Assembly (NCBI RefSeq): GCF_006376685.1
Contig: NZ_VEWL01000001.1
Span: 186,001 to 250,000, forward strand
Origin: Ochrobactrum teleogrylli
GTDB taxonomy: Bacteria > Pseudomonadota > Alphaproteobacteria > Rhizobiales > Rhizobiaceae
Direction: 5' to 3'
DNA: 64,000 bases
Position 1 is the stretch's first letter. Every line of letters starts with the position of its first letter. Below the pieces are notes generated by a model, which did not search any database, was not told the origin of the DNA, and saw only the letters and a list, made by a program, of their open reading frames with translations. Below, piece by piece: positions 9,408 through 17,244 of the stretch. The position numbers and the translations under genes were made by a program.

Positions 9408-10448
9408 CTAAACCCATCCCTGCAACTCACGTCGGACCAGTGTTTCAATGACCTTCATGCCTTCTTCGCTGTCGTTGAGGCAAGGGATGTGGCTGAAGTT
9501 TTCGCCGCCGTTTTCATGGAAAAGGTGCGCGGCTTCATTGCCGATCTCGTCAACCGTCTCAAGGCAGTCCACGACGAAGCCCGGATTGAGAACCGCCACG
9601 GATTTGACGCCCTGTTTCGCGAGATTTTCCACGGTTTCATCCGTGTAGGGCTGGAGCCATTCCTCCGGTCCAAAACGGGACTGGAAGGTGGAACGAAACT
9701 GGTTTTCATCCATTCCAAGCCTGATGCGCAACAGGCGCGAGGTTTCCAGACATTGTTCGCGGTAAGGATCGCCCTTGTCGGAATAGCTTTTCGGAATGCC
9801 GTGATAGGAAGCCAGAATCACTTCCGGCTTGAAGGACAGTATCGCGAGGTGGCTTTCGATGGAGCGCGCCAGCGCTTCGATATAGACCGGTTCCGTTTCA
9901 TAAGACGGAATGGTGCGGATTGCTGGCATGAAGCGCTTTTTCATCAGCGCTTCGAAAAACTTGTCGTTCACCGTCGCGGTCGTGGTGGCCGAATATTGCG
10001 GATAGAGCGGGAACACGACGATACGCTCGCAGCCCTGTTGCAGCAGGCGATCGGTCACGCTTTCAATGGATGGCTGGCCATAACGCATCGCCCAGTCTAC
10101 GACGACGTTGGGAATGTCGGTGAGCGCGGTTGCCAGCTTTTCACCTTGCGCGCGCGTATAGGTGCGCAATGGCGACTCGTTCTTCTCGTGGTTCCAGATG
10201 CGGTCATAGAGCTTGCCGGAACGCTTGGGACGCGTATTGAGCACGATGCCGTAAAGGATCGGATACCAGAACAGGCGCGACCATTCGATCACGCGGCGGT
10301 CGGACAGAAATTCTGCAAGATAGCGCCGCATCGGGGCGTAACTCGTGCCGTCCGGCGTCCCCAGATTGACCAGCAGAACCCCAACTTTGGGTAGTTTGGC
10401 CTGCGCGGGCTGAGTTGGGTTCTGTTGCACGGTGTCCATCTTACTCAT
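9408..10448 (-). CDS. hemH: Ferrochelatase
   Basis: A 346-residue enzyme inserting Fe2+ into protoporphyrin IX, the last step of haem synthesis. The domain starts at GVLLVNLGTPDG (about 22-33). The metal-site histidine lies in ASYHGIPKSY and the conserved acid in NPGFVVDCLETVDEI. The length matches alphaproteobacterial HemH. The frame is open to 10589, but that extension crosses a minus-strand intrinsic terminator (10578-10619) and a dispersed repeat. The ATG at 10448 has AGGAG 8 bases upstream and is used here. Confidence 0.95.
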   Translation of the reverse strand: MSKMDTVQQNPTQPAQAKLPKVGVLLVNLGTPDGTSYAPMRRYLAEFLSDRRVIEWSRLFWYPILYGIVLNTRPKRSGKLYDRIWNHEKNESPLRTYTRAQGEKLATALTDIPNVVVDWAMRYGQPSIESVTDRLLQQGCERIVVFPLYPQYSATTTATVNDKFFEALMKKRFMPAIRTIPSYETEPVYIEALARSIESHLAILSFKPEVILASYHGIPKSYSDKGDPYREQCLETSRLLRIRLGMDENQFRSTFQSRFGPEEWLQPYTDETVENLAKQGVKSVAVLNPGFVVDCLETVDEIGNEAAHLFHENGGENFSHIPCLNDSEEGMKVIETLVRRELQGWV

Positions 10449-10476
10449 GAGCCGACTCCTATCCCGCTGGAAAATA

Positions 10477-10522
10477 GAGCATTTCCAGCAAAAGTTTGAA
10501 ACGGTTTTACGCGGGAAACGCG
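10477..10522. repeat. Dispersed GAGCATTTCCAGCAAAAG repeat, diverged copy
   Basis: It starts GAGCATTTCCAGCAAAAG and continues through GAAACGGTTTTACGCGGGA. This is a mutated version of the unit found three times in tandem at 48587-48754 and, inverted, near 10730 and 21270. It lies in the hemH leader. Confidence 0.75.
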
Positions 10523-10577
10523 CAGTAAGCAAAGGCCAGAAAAAGCGACAAATTACAATCCTGACAATTGCAGACAA

Positions 10578-10619
10578 CAAAAAATTCAAGCGGCGCGAGC
10601 ATAGCCCGCGCCGCTTGAA
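10578..10619 (-). terminator. Intrinsic terminator downstream of omp10
   Basis: A 13-bp perfect stem, TTCAAGCGGCGCG (10585-10597) with CGCGCCGCTTGAA (10607-10619), is followed on the minus strand by TTTTTTG. It terminates transcripts coming from omp10 and insulates hemH. Confidence 0.9.
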
Positions 10620-10647
10620 GGGGAAGAGATGTTATGTTTCGCTTTAA

Positions 10648-10745
10648 AGCGGTTCCGGTTAAAACAGAATCTCGGAACCGCTATATCTGTTTGTTTTTAC
10701 GCATTATCCTGCGCAAAACCGCTACGCACTTTTGCTGGAAATGCT
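10648..10745. repeat. Dispersed intergenic repeat between hemH and omp10
   Basis: It contains the hairpin AGCGGTTCCGGTT / GGAACCGCT and, after a T-rich spacer, ACGCATTATCCTGCGCAAAACCG and a terminal CTTTTGCTGGAAATGCT. The same arrangement occurs at 21143-21290, and the terminal part is the reverse complement of the 48.6-kb tandem unit. It abuts the omp10 stop codon. Confidence 0.85.
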
Positions 10746-11132
10746 TTAGCTGGTTGCGCGACGGGACAGTGAGAAGCGCGAGCCTGCCGACGAGGTGCAG
10801 TTGAGCTGGTTTTGCGAAACCAGAGCACAATTGACCTTGGACGAGGTGCCGCGCACGATCGAGCGCATGTCGATTTCAACGAGCTGCGGCGACTGATAGC
10901 GATAATTGCCTTCGGCGAGCCGTTCGTTGGTGTCGGTGGTGCGGGTTTCGAAGATACCGCCATTGAACGACGATACAATGCCGTTTGGATCGACCCAGCT
11001 GCCTTCGATGCCACTCGGTGCGCGGGAGACAGTTGGAACATTGCCGCCGACCGGTCCGGTCGTTTCGCAAGCCGCCAGCACAAGCGACATGACGGCAAGT
11101 GGGGCAACGATGCGGAAGCTTTTCATGTCCAT
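10746..11132 (-). CDS. omp10: Outer membrane lipoprotein Omp10
   Basis: A 128-residue (or 126 from the second ATG) outer-membrane lipoprotein. A short signal peptide ends in the lipobox LAAC (Cys at about 23), followed by TTGPVGGN and a small beta-rich domain with GSWVDPNGI, FNGGIFETRTTD and VNCALVS. The sequence closely follows Brucella Omp10, a surface lipoprotein, as I know it. TTGGAGAAAGC precedes the ATG at 11132 with better spacing than for the ATG at 11126, which would match the published Brucella start. It is monocistronic and closed by the terminator at 10578-10619. Confidence 0.92.
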   Translation of the reverse strand: MDMKSFRIVAPLAVMSLVLAACETTGPVGGNVPTVSRAPSGIEGSWVDPNGIVSSFNGGIFETRTTDTNERLAEGNYRYQSPQLVEIDMRSIVRGTSSKVNCALVSQNQLNCTSSAGSRFSLSRRATS

Positions 11133-11266
11133 GCTTTCTCCAAAATGGGGATAATGACGTGTGATGAATCGAAATTTACACGAAAACAAGTCCCCAATGT
11201 GAGGATTGGCCGCCAGATGTGTTAATTTATTGGTAATGATGCAAAATCGCCGCGCAGATGCCGGCT

Positions 11267-11584
11267 TTATGCCGTGAATATCAACCCGAAAGATATAAGC
11301 ATCAGCAAGACAAGCAGACCCGCCGACCACTTCATCATGCGACTGATAAGGGCGATGCGGGAGGAATTGTTCTTGACGGTGCGAAGTGCTGCGAGGGACT
11401 TGGCCGTCTGGTATAGGGCCAGATAAACAACCATCGAGACCAGTCCGATTGTCCATCCCGTCTGCACAAGCTGGCTCGGATGCCCCGGCACGCCCAGAAT
11501 CCACGGCAGGATCAGCAGCCCGCTGAGCAGGGCTACGAGATCGGGAAAGCGGTCTGCCACTACGCGCCTTAATTGACCGGACAT
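11267..11584 (-). CDS. Small membrane protein, unknown
   Basis: A 105-residue protein with three likely transmembrane helices (about 16-36, 42-60 and 85-104) and a basic loop between the second and third. I do not recognise a family. The ATG at 11584 opens MSGQLRRVVADRFPD. The gene sits in the same direction between homospermidine synthase upstream (80-bp gap) and omp10 downstream. It has no obvious partner. Coding is supported by the membrane-protein pattern and by the lack of a better frame. Confidence 0.6.
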   Translation of the reverse strand: MSGQLRRVVADRFPDLVALLSGLLILPWILGVPGHPSQLVQTGWTIGLVSMVVYLALYQTAKSLAALRTVKNNSSRIALISRMMKWSAGLLVLLMLISFGLIFTA

Positions 11585-11664
11585 GTCTGGAAAATCACAT
11601 CAGTTTCGTTCGGATGCGCTGAGGCGCCAAGGCCCGGTCTATGCCGGGCCTTGGCTTCATTGCA

Positions 11665-13110
11665 TCAACGCACCAGCACGTTGCGGAACTGCCATGGGTC
11701 CTTGGTGTCGAGGTCTTCCTCGAACAGATGCCCGCGACCTTCCAGTGGCGTCCAGTCGGTATAATAGCCTTTCACGGGGCCAAGATACTGCATCTGGACT
11801 TCGAGGCAGCGGCGATAGTCGATTTCGTCAGTTTCAACGATACCGCTTGTCGGGTTTTCCAGCGCCCAGACCATTCCAGCCAGCACGGCGGACGAAACCT
11901 GCAGGCCCGTCGCATTTTGATAGGGCGCAAGCTTGCGCGCTTCCTCGACGGTCAGCTGCGAACCATACCAGTAGGCGTTCTTGTCATGACCATAGAGCAG
12001 GACGCCCAGTTCGTCCGAACCGTCGAGAATTTCTGCCTCTTCCAGCACATGCTGGACGGGCTGGGCCTTGCCGCCCGCGCCAAACATTTCGTCGAGCGAG
12101 AGAATGGCGTCATTGCTCGGATGATAGGCATAATGACAGGTCGGACGGTAATCGAGTTTGCCCTTCTTATCCCGCACGGTGAAGTAATCGGAGATGGAGA
12201 TCGCCTCGTTGTGGGTGACGAGCAGGCCGAATTGCGCGCCGAGGGTCGGGCACCAGGTGCGAATGCGCGTATTGCCGCCGGGCTGTTCGAGGAAAATTGC
12301 CGCCTTCGTGCCCTTCTTCTGCTTGCGTGCATTTTTCGGCTTCCACTTTTCGTGGCTGCCCCAGCCGAGTTCGGCAGGCTGTAAGCCTTCGGAAATGAAG
12401 CCTTCGACGGACCACGTATTCCAGAACGTGTTGAACGGTTTCGGTTCCTTTGCGCGCTGCGTGTCGCGTTCGGCGATGTGAACGCCCTTCACGCCAGCCT
12501 TTTTCATGAGCTTGGCCCAGCCATTGCGGTCATTGGCCGCCGGTTCGGTGAAGTCGAGTTCGAGTTCCGTCGCCAGATCGACCAGCGCCTTCTTGACGAA
12601 CCACGACACCATGCCCGGATTGGCACCGCAGCACGACACGGCGGTCGGGCCGCCGGGGTTCTTGCGCTTTTCTGCCAGCAGGGTTTCGCGCAGCGCATAA
12701 TTGGTGCGCGCGGCATTGTCCATCTTGTCATCGAAATAGAAGCCGAGCCAAGGCTCGACCACGGTGTCGATATAAAGCGCGCCGTTCTTGCGGCTATAGT
12801 GCATCAGATCGACCGATCCGGTATCGACCGACAGATTGACGACGAAAGCCTGTCCTTCCGCACCTTTCAGGAACGGGTCCAGCACTTCTGCGTAATTATC
12901 CTTGGTGATCGCCTGCTTGACGAAACGAATGCCCTTGTCGTCAAGGATCTTGCGGTTTTTCTCGCTCGGGTCGATCACGACCATCCGCGATTTGTCGAAT
13001 TTGAAATGGCGTTCTATCAGCGGCAGGGTACCGCGCCCGATCGACCCAAAGCCGATCATGATTACGGGGCCGGTGATCTCGCTATAGACTTGCCATTTCG
13101 CTTTCGCCAT
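11665..13110 (-). CDS. hss: Homospermidine synthase
   Basis: A 481-residue cytoplasmic NAD-dependent enzyme that joins two putrescines (or spermidine and putrescine) into homospermidine, a major polyamine of Rhizobiales. A Rossmann motif, IMIGFGSIGRGTLPLIERHF, sits at about residues 16-35, with VVIDPSEKN about 45-53. ALYIDTVVEPW and SCCGANPGMVSWFVK follow in the saccharopine-dehydrogenase-like core. The length matches the family (about 477-480). The ATG at 13110 is preceded by AGAGGAAGAAA, a strong ribosome binding site, so the 31-residue upstream extension is discarded. No decarboxylase partner is adjacent. Confidence 0.95.
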   Translation of the reverse strand: MAKAKWQVYSEITGPVIMIGFGSIGRGTLPLIERHFKFDKSRMVVIDPSEKNRKILDDKGIRFVKQAITKDNYAEVLDPFLKGAEGQAFVVNLSVDTGSVDLMHYSRKNGALYIDTVVEPWLGFYFDDKMDNAARTNYALRETLLAEKRKNPGGPTAVSCCGANPGMVSWFVKKALVDLATELELDFTEPAANDRNGWAKLMKKAGVKGVHIAERDTQRAKEPKPFNTFWNTWSVEGFISEGLQPAELGWGSHEKWKPKNARKQKKGTKAAIFLEQPGGNTRIRTWCPTLGAQFGLLVTHNEAISISDYFTVRDKKGKLDYRPTCHYAYHPSNDAILSLDEMFGAGGKAQPVQHVLEEAEILDGSDELGVLLYGHDKNAYWYGSQLTVEEARKLAPYQNATGLQVSSAVLAGMVWALENPTSGIVETDEIDYRRCLEVQMQYLGPVKGYYTDWTPLEGRGHLFEEDLDTKDPWQFRNVLVR

Positions 13111-13263
13111 TTTCTTCCTCTGTGTGAGCCGCAGAAATTGCGGCGTTGCGCTCTGTAACCGTTCGACGGCAGGATTGAAACCGGAACGATAGCACAACTT
13201 CATACAAAGAAAGAAACGTCACACCCCTATGACATGCAGACGTGTTTAACGCATTTTAGGATT

Positions 13264-13944
13264 TTAGCCTTCAATCAGCTTGGCGCGGATCATGCCGCGC
13301 AGTGAATTGCCGACGAGAATATTACGCGCGTTTTTGAGATCGTCTACGGAAACTATCCCCTCAGAGACCACGCTGTTGTTCAAAAGCTCGCGGCGCAGAA
13401 CGCCATCCAGCAGCCCGCAGGATAGAGCAGGCGTCACACAGGTCGTACCGCCAATATCGAGGAAAATCGACGTGATGGTGCCTTCGCAGACCTCATCGCG
13501 GTCATTCAGCAGGATGACCTCGTCCACTTCTGCGGAAGAATATTCCTCACGCGCGGCGATATAGGCCTGACGGCACGTGGTCTTGTACCGAAGCAGCGGG
13601 TCGTCATGTTTTAGGCGGGTGCGTGCAATCGCTATGCGCCATGTCGTCTGCTGCGGCAGCGGCTCATAATTAAAGGCAGCAACATTGGCGACGCCATCCG
13701 GCGCCAGCGTGAGACGCAGTTTCAGGGCGTGGTCGCCGGAGCCTGCATTTTCAATCTGCTGGCGGATGGCGTCCATATTGCAGGAGAAACCAAGTTCGCG
13801 CGCGGACTGTTCCAGTCGCGCCAGATGCAATTGCAGCCGCAGAACCCCGGACAGAGGCTCCCATCGCATGGTTTCAATCAGCTGATATTCTGGTTCCGCA
13901 CTGACGGTTTTTGCCCCGTCGCGAACCGTGCTTTCAGAAGGCAT
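13264..13944 (-). CDS. Class IV aminotransferase, PabC-like (4-amino-4-deoxychorismate lyase)
   Basis: A 226-residue fold-type IV PLP protein, probably releasing pyruvate from aminodeoxychorismate to give p-aminobenzoate for folate. The likely PLP lysine is in RYKTTCRQAY (about 119-128), and VDEVILLNDRDEVCEGTITSIF (about 140-161) is the typical substrate-loop region. Its first 67 bases overlap the end of pabB in another frame, so the two are translationally linked. This pairing is common where PabB and PabC activities sit together. The ATG lies directly after GAGGA, an unusually tight spacing. Confidence 0.85.
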   Translation of the reverse strand: MPSESTVRDGAKTVSAEPEYQLIETMRWEPLSGVLRLQLHLARLEQSARELGFSCNMDAIRQQIENAGSGDHALKLRLTLAPDGVANVAAFNYEPLPQQTTWRIAIARTRLKHDDPLLRYKTTCRQAYIAAREEYSSAEVDEVILLNDRDEVCEGTITSIFLDIGGTTCVTPALSCGLLDGVLRRELLNNSVVSEGIVSVDDLKNARNILVGNSLRGMIRAKLIEG

Positions 13945-15047
13945 TCCTCATACTCCGCTTGCGCCGTGGAATCGAAAACCACGCCGCCCCCGACATTGAA
14001 GATTGCACGATTTTCGTCGAGAAGCGAGATCGTGCGGATGGCGACATTGAAACGCATGCGTCCGCTTGGCTCAATCCAGCCGAGCGAACCGCAATAAATG
14101 TCACGTGGGTTGGGTTCCAGCTTGCGCAGGATTTCCATGGCGCTGATTTTCGGCGCGCCGGTAATCGAACCGCAGGGGAAAAGGGCTGCAAATAGCGACC
14201 GCAGGGGAATATCGCTTTTCAGCCTTGCTCGTACCCGACTGATCATTTGGTAAACCGTAGGGTAAGTTTCAACCCGGAAAAGTTCTGGCACCTCCAGCGT
14301 GCCGACTTCGCTGATGAGCGATATGTCGTTGCGCAGCAGATCAACGATCATGCGATTTTCCGCCTGGTTTTTTGGATCGTTCATCAGAAAGGTGCGATTA
14401 GCCTCGTCTTCCTCAGGCGTCGCTCCGCGCGGCATGGTGCCTTTCATGGGATGGGTTTCGATCCACCCATCGGCATCCACCTCGAAGAAAAGCTCTGGCG
14501 AACGCGACAGGACTGTCGGGCCGCCGAGATCGCAATAGGTCGCGTAGCGAACCGGCTGACGTGCGGCGAGCGCGTTGAACAGCACCAGCGGATCACCGCC
14601 CCATTCCGCATGAACCGGAAAGGTCAGGTTGCCCTGATAGCAGTCACCTTCGCGCAAGTGTCGGTGCAGGCGGTCGAACCGCGTTTCATATTCGGCTGGC
14701 GTCCATTCAGCGACAGGAGCGCGCAGATAGGTCGCATTATCATTGCCACGATGATGCAAATCTTCGTCAGACGGCCCGTCGAATACGCCGAAGCACAGCA
14801 TAGGGGCCTTGCGCCCGGTCGGCAGGAGGGGCTTCAGCTTCGGTTCAAGAAGATAGCCGGCCTCATAGGAAAGATAGCCCGCAAGCCATTTCCCATCCGC
14901 ATGGGCGTGTTGCATCGCCTCCCATGCATCATCGAATTCATCCGGCTCGTCGGCGCGGATGATGGTCGATGGGGCCGCGAAAAGCACGTCGCGGCCCGCC
15001 TTATCGTCCCGAAACAGGATCAGCGGTTTGTTACCCGTTCGGGTCAC
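13878..15047 (-). CDS. pabB: Aminodeoxychorismate synthase component I
   Basis: A 389-residue chorismate-binding enzyme that aminates chorismate to 4-amino-4-deoxychorismate for folate synthesis. The chorismate-binding domain occupies about 130-380 and includes HPMKGTMPRG, whose Lys is the PabB-type active-site residue, and GSITGAPKISAMEIL (about 290-304), with ENRMIVDLLRND between them. The start is a GTG at 15047 with GAGGCGACA upstream, only 7 bases after the pepF stop codon. No PabA glutaminase gene is nearby. Confidence 0.93.
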   Translation of the reverse strand: MTRTGNKPLILFRDDKAGRDVLFAAPSTIIRADEPDEFDDAWEAMQHAHADGKWLAGYLSYEAGYLLEPKLKPLLPTGRKAPMLCFGVFDGPSDEDLHHRGNDNATYLRAPVAEWTPAEYETRFDRLHRHLREGDCYQGNLTFPVHAEWGGDPLVLFNALAARQPVRYATYCDLGGPTVLSRSPELFFEVDADGWIETHPMKGTMPRGATPEEDEANRTFLMNDPKNQAENRMIVDLLRNDISLISEVGTLEVPELFRVETYPTVYQMISRVRARLKSDIPLRSLFAALFPCGSITGAPKISAMEILRKLEPNPRDIYCGSLGWIEPSGRMRFNVAIRTISLLDENRAIFNVGGGVVFDSTAQAEYEECLLKARFATGQKPSVRNQNIS

Positions 15048-15054
15048 TGTCGCC

Positions 15055-16929
15055 TCAGTCTTCTATGGCTTCGAGTTCGTCGATGATGCCTTCGATCACC
15101 GACAGACCTTTGCTCCAGAAGTTCGGGTCGGTGGCATCGAGGCCGAACGGAGCCAGAAGTTCCGTGTGATGCTTGGTGCCGCCCGCTTTCAGCATGTCGA
15201 AATATTTCTGCTGAAAGCCCTTTTCGGAATTCTGGTAGACGGCATAGAGCGAGTTCACCAGACAATCCCCGAAAGCATAGGCATAGACATAGAATGGCGA
15301 GTGGATGAAATGCGGGATATAGGTCCAGAAGGTCTCGTAGCCCGGATTGAGCCGCACCGCTTCGCCGAGGCTTTCGCGCTGCACATCCATCCAGATTTCA
15401 CCGATGCGCTCCGACGTCAATTCGCCTTCGCGGCGCTCGGTGTGGATGCGGCGCTCGAACTGGTAGAAGGCGATCTGGCGCACGACCGTATTGATCATGT
15501 CTTCGGCCTTCTGGGCCAGCATGGCCTTGCGTTCGCGCTTGTCCTTCGTCCGCTCCAGCAGCGAACGGAAGGTCAGCATTTCGCCGAAGACCGAAGCGGT
15601 TTCGGCCAGCGTCAGCGGGGTGGAGGCCATCAGCGCGCCCTGACCGCCAGCCAGAACCTGATGCACGCCATGGCCCAGTTCATGGGCAAGCGTCATCACA
15701 TCGCGCGGCTTGCCCATATAGTTGAGCAGAACATAAGGATGCGCAGATGGCACGGTCGGATGGGCGAAAGCGCCCGGAGCCTTGCCAGGACGCACTGGCG
15801 CGTCGATCCAGTTCTTGTCGAAGAAATCCTTGGCAATCGCGGCCATTTCTGGCGCAAAATTGCCATAGGCCGAAAGCACGGTATCGCGCGCTTCATCCCA
15901 CGAAATCAGGGCCTGCGGGGTTTCCGGCAGTGGTGCGTTGCGGTCCCAGTTTTCCAGCTTGTCTAGGCCGAGCCACTTGGCCTTCAGCGCATAATAGCGG
16001 TGCGAAAGGCGTGGATAGGCGTCTTCGACTGCCTTGGCGAGCGCATCCACAACCTCGCGTTCCACGCGGTTTGCAAGGTGGCGACTGTCGGCAATGTCCT
16101 GAAAACCGCGCCAGCGGTCGGAAATTTCCTTGTCCTTGGCCAGCGTGTTGGTGATCAGCGTGAAGGTGCGCAGATTGGCGCCGAATGTCTTGGCGAGCGC
16201 TTCGGACGCCTTTTTGCGCACCGCGCCATCAGCGTCCTGCAACATGTTCAGCGTCGGTTCGATGGCGAGTTCCTGGCCGTCGATCTCGAAGCGCAGGCCC
16301 GACATGGTTTCATCAAACAGGCGGTTCCATGCGCCGAAACCGGTGATCGACTTTTCGTGGAAAAGCTGTTCCAGCTTGTCGTCGAGCTGATAGGGCTTGT
16401 CTTTACGCAGATCGGTCAGCCACGGGCGATAATGGCCGATTGCCGCATTGGCATCCATGGCCTTGTCGAGAATTGTATCATCGATGCGGTTCAGTTCGAG
16501 ACTGAAGAAAATGAGATGCGTGCTGGCGTCGGTCAACTTCTGCTGTACGTCGCCGAAAAGCTTCATGCGCTTTGGATCGGTCGTGTCGCCGTAATAATAG
16601 AGCCCGGCATAGGAGGCGATGCGCCCCATCAGTTCGTCCAGCGCTTCAAACTGCTTGATCGCATCGGCAAAATTGCCGCCATCGGCCTTGGCCGCTTCAG
16701 CACCCAGCTTGCCCTTCCAGCGTTCTTCGAAGGAGGCTGAATCCTTCATCGCTTTCTCGATATCGCCCTTGAGCTGCGGGCTGTCGGCTGCCGGATAAAG
16801 ATCGGCAAGGTTCCATTCCGGCAGTGTGCCGAGATCGGCCTTTGCGGTAGCGGCGCTATCGCCGGATGGGGCCAGAACCGGTACGGGAAGAAGTGCGTTG
16901 AGCGAAGCAGAGTCTGAAAAACGGGTCAT
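15055..16929 (-). CDS. pepF: Oligoendopeptidase F, M3 family metallopeptidase
   Basis: A 624-residue cytoplasmic zinc peptidase that degrades short peptides. The zinc site is HELGH at about 416-420 (TLAHELGHGVHQ), with the third ligand Glu in TLAETASVFGE about 25 residues later. The N-terminal half matches the PepF/M3 helical domain. GVHQVLAGGQG and FVYAYAFGDCL-like segments near the C terminus are family features. AGGAG sits 7 bases before the ATG at 16929; another ATG two codons upstream is too close to it. It is first in an operon with pabB and the class IV aminotransferase. Confidence 0.94.
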   Translation of the reverse strand: MTRFSDSASLNALLPVPVLAPSGDSAATAKADLGTLPEWNLADLYPAADSPQLKGDIEKAMKDSASFEERWKGKLGAEAAKADGGNFADAIKQFEALDELMGRIASYAGLYYYGDTTDPKRMKLFGDVQQKLTDASTHLIFFSLELNRIDDTILDKAMDANAAIGHYRPWLTDLRKDKPYQLDDKLEQLFHEKSITGFGAWNRLFDETMSGLRFEIDGQELAIEPTLNMLQDADGAVRKKASEALAKTFGANLRTFTLITNTLAKDKEISDRWRGFQDIADSRHLANRVEREVVDALAKAVEDAYPRLSHRYYALKAKWLGLDKLENWDRNAPLPETPQALISWDEARDTVLSAYGNFAPEMAAIAKDFFDKNWIDAPVRPGKAPGAFAHPTVPSAHPYVLLNYMGKPRDVMTLAHELGHGVHQVLAGGQGALMASTPLTLAETASVFGEMLTFRSLLERTKDKRERKAMLAQKAEDMINTVVRQIAFYQFERRIHTERREGELTSERIGEIWMDVQRESLGEAVRLNPGYETFWTYIPHFIHSPFYVYAYAFGDCLVNSLYAVYQNSEKGFQQKYFDMLKAGGTKHHTELLAPFGLDATDPNFWSKGLSVIEGIIDELEAIED

Positions 16930-17244
16930 AAGCATTCTCCTATTGGCCTTCTTCTCGCATGTCTTGCCGGGATCGCCAAGAGGGGCAACACAGCGGTACA
17001 ACCGGTGTTATGTAAGCAGCCAATAAATTGTCAGTAACTTCCGCGATTACTTTTTGGGCGCTTCAAGCATTGAGTGTTTTTTAGCCGAAAATTTTGTGAA
17101 ACTAGCGTCAGATACTGATTTAAGGTCTTGCAATTGTTGGCGGTTTGGCTCCAAATAGCGCGCCTGGAGCAGTAAACTTTTGTTGATTTTTTAACAGTTT
17201 AATGTGTCCGGGCGCGGGAACTCCACAGGTTGATTAAAGCTTTA
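16930..17244. other. 315-bp divergent intergenic region (pepF / response regulator)
   Basis: No ORF or hairpin of note. The right half is AT-rich (17040-17220) and should carry the promoters of both divergent genes. A TTAACAGTTTAA pair at about 17191-17202 resembles a CtrA box but with a 4-base spacer instead of 7, so I do not call it. Confidence 0.45.

Noticed and set aside
10449-10589. 47-residue extension of HemH
   Set aside because: It crosses a minus-strand terminator and a dispersed repeat; a good AGGAG precedes the ATG at 10448.
11133-11504. Long N-terminal extension of Omp10
   Set aside because: It would bury the lipoprotein signal peptide and overlap the neighbouring membrane-protein gene.
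11641-12384. 247-residue plus-strand ORF opposite homospermidine synthase
   Set aside because: Antisense shadow of a well-conserved enzyme gene, with no family resemblance of its own.
17191-17202. CtrA box upstream of the response regulator
   Set aside because: The TTAA half sites are separated by 4 bases, not 7.
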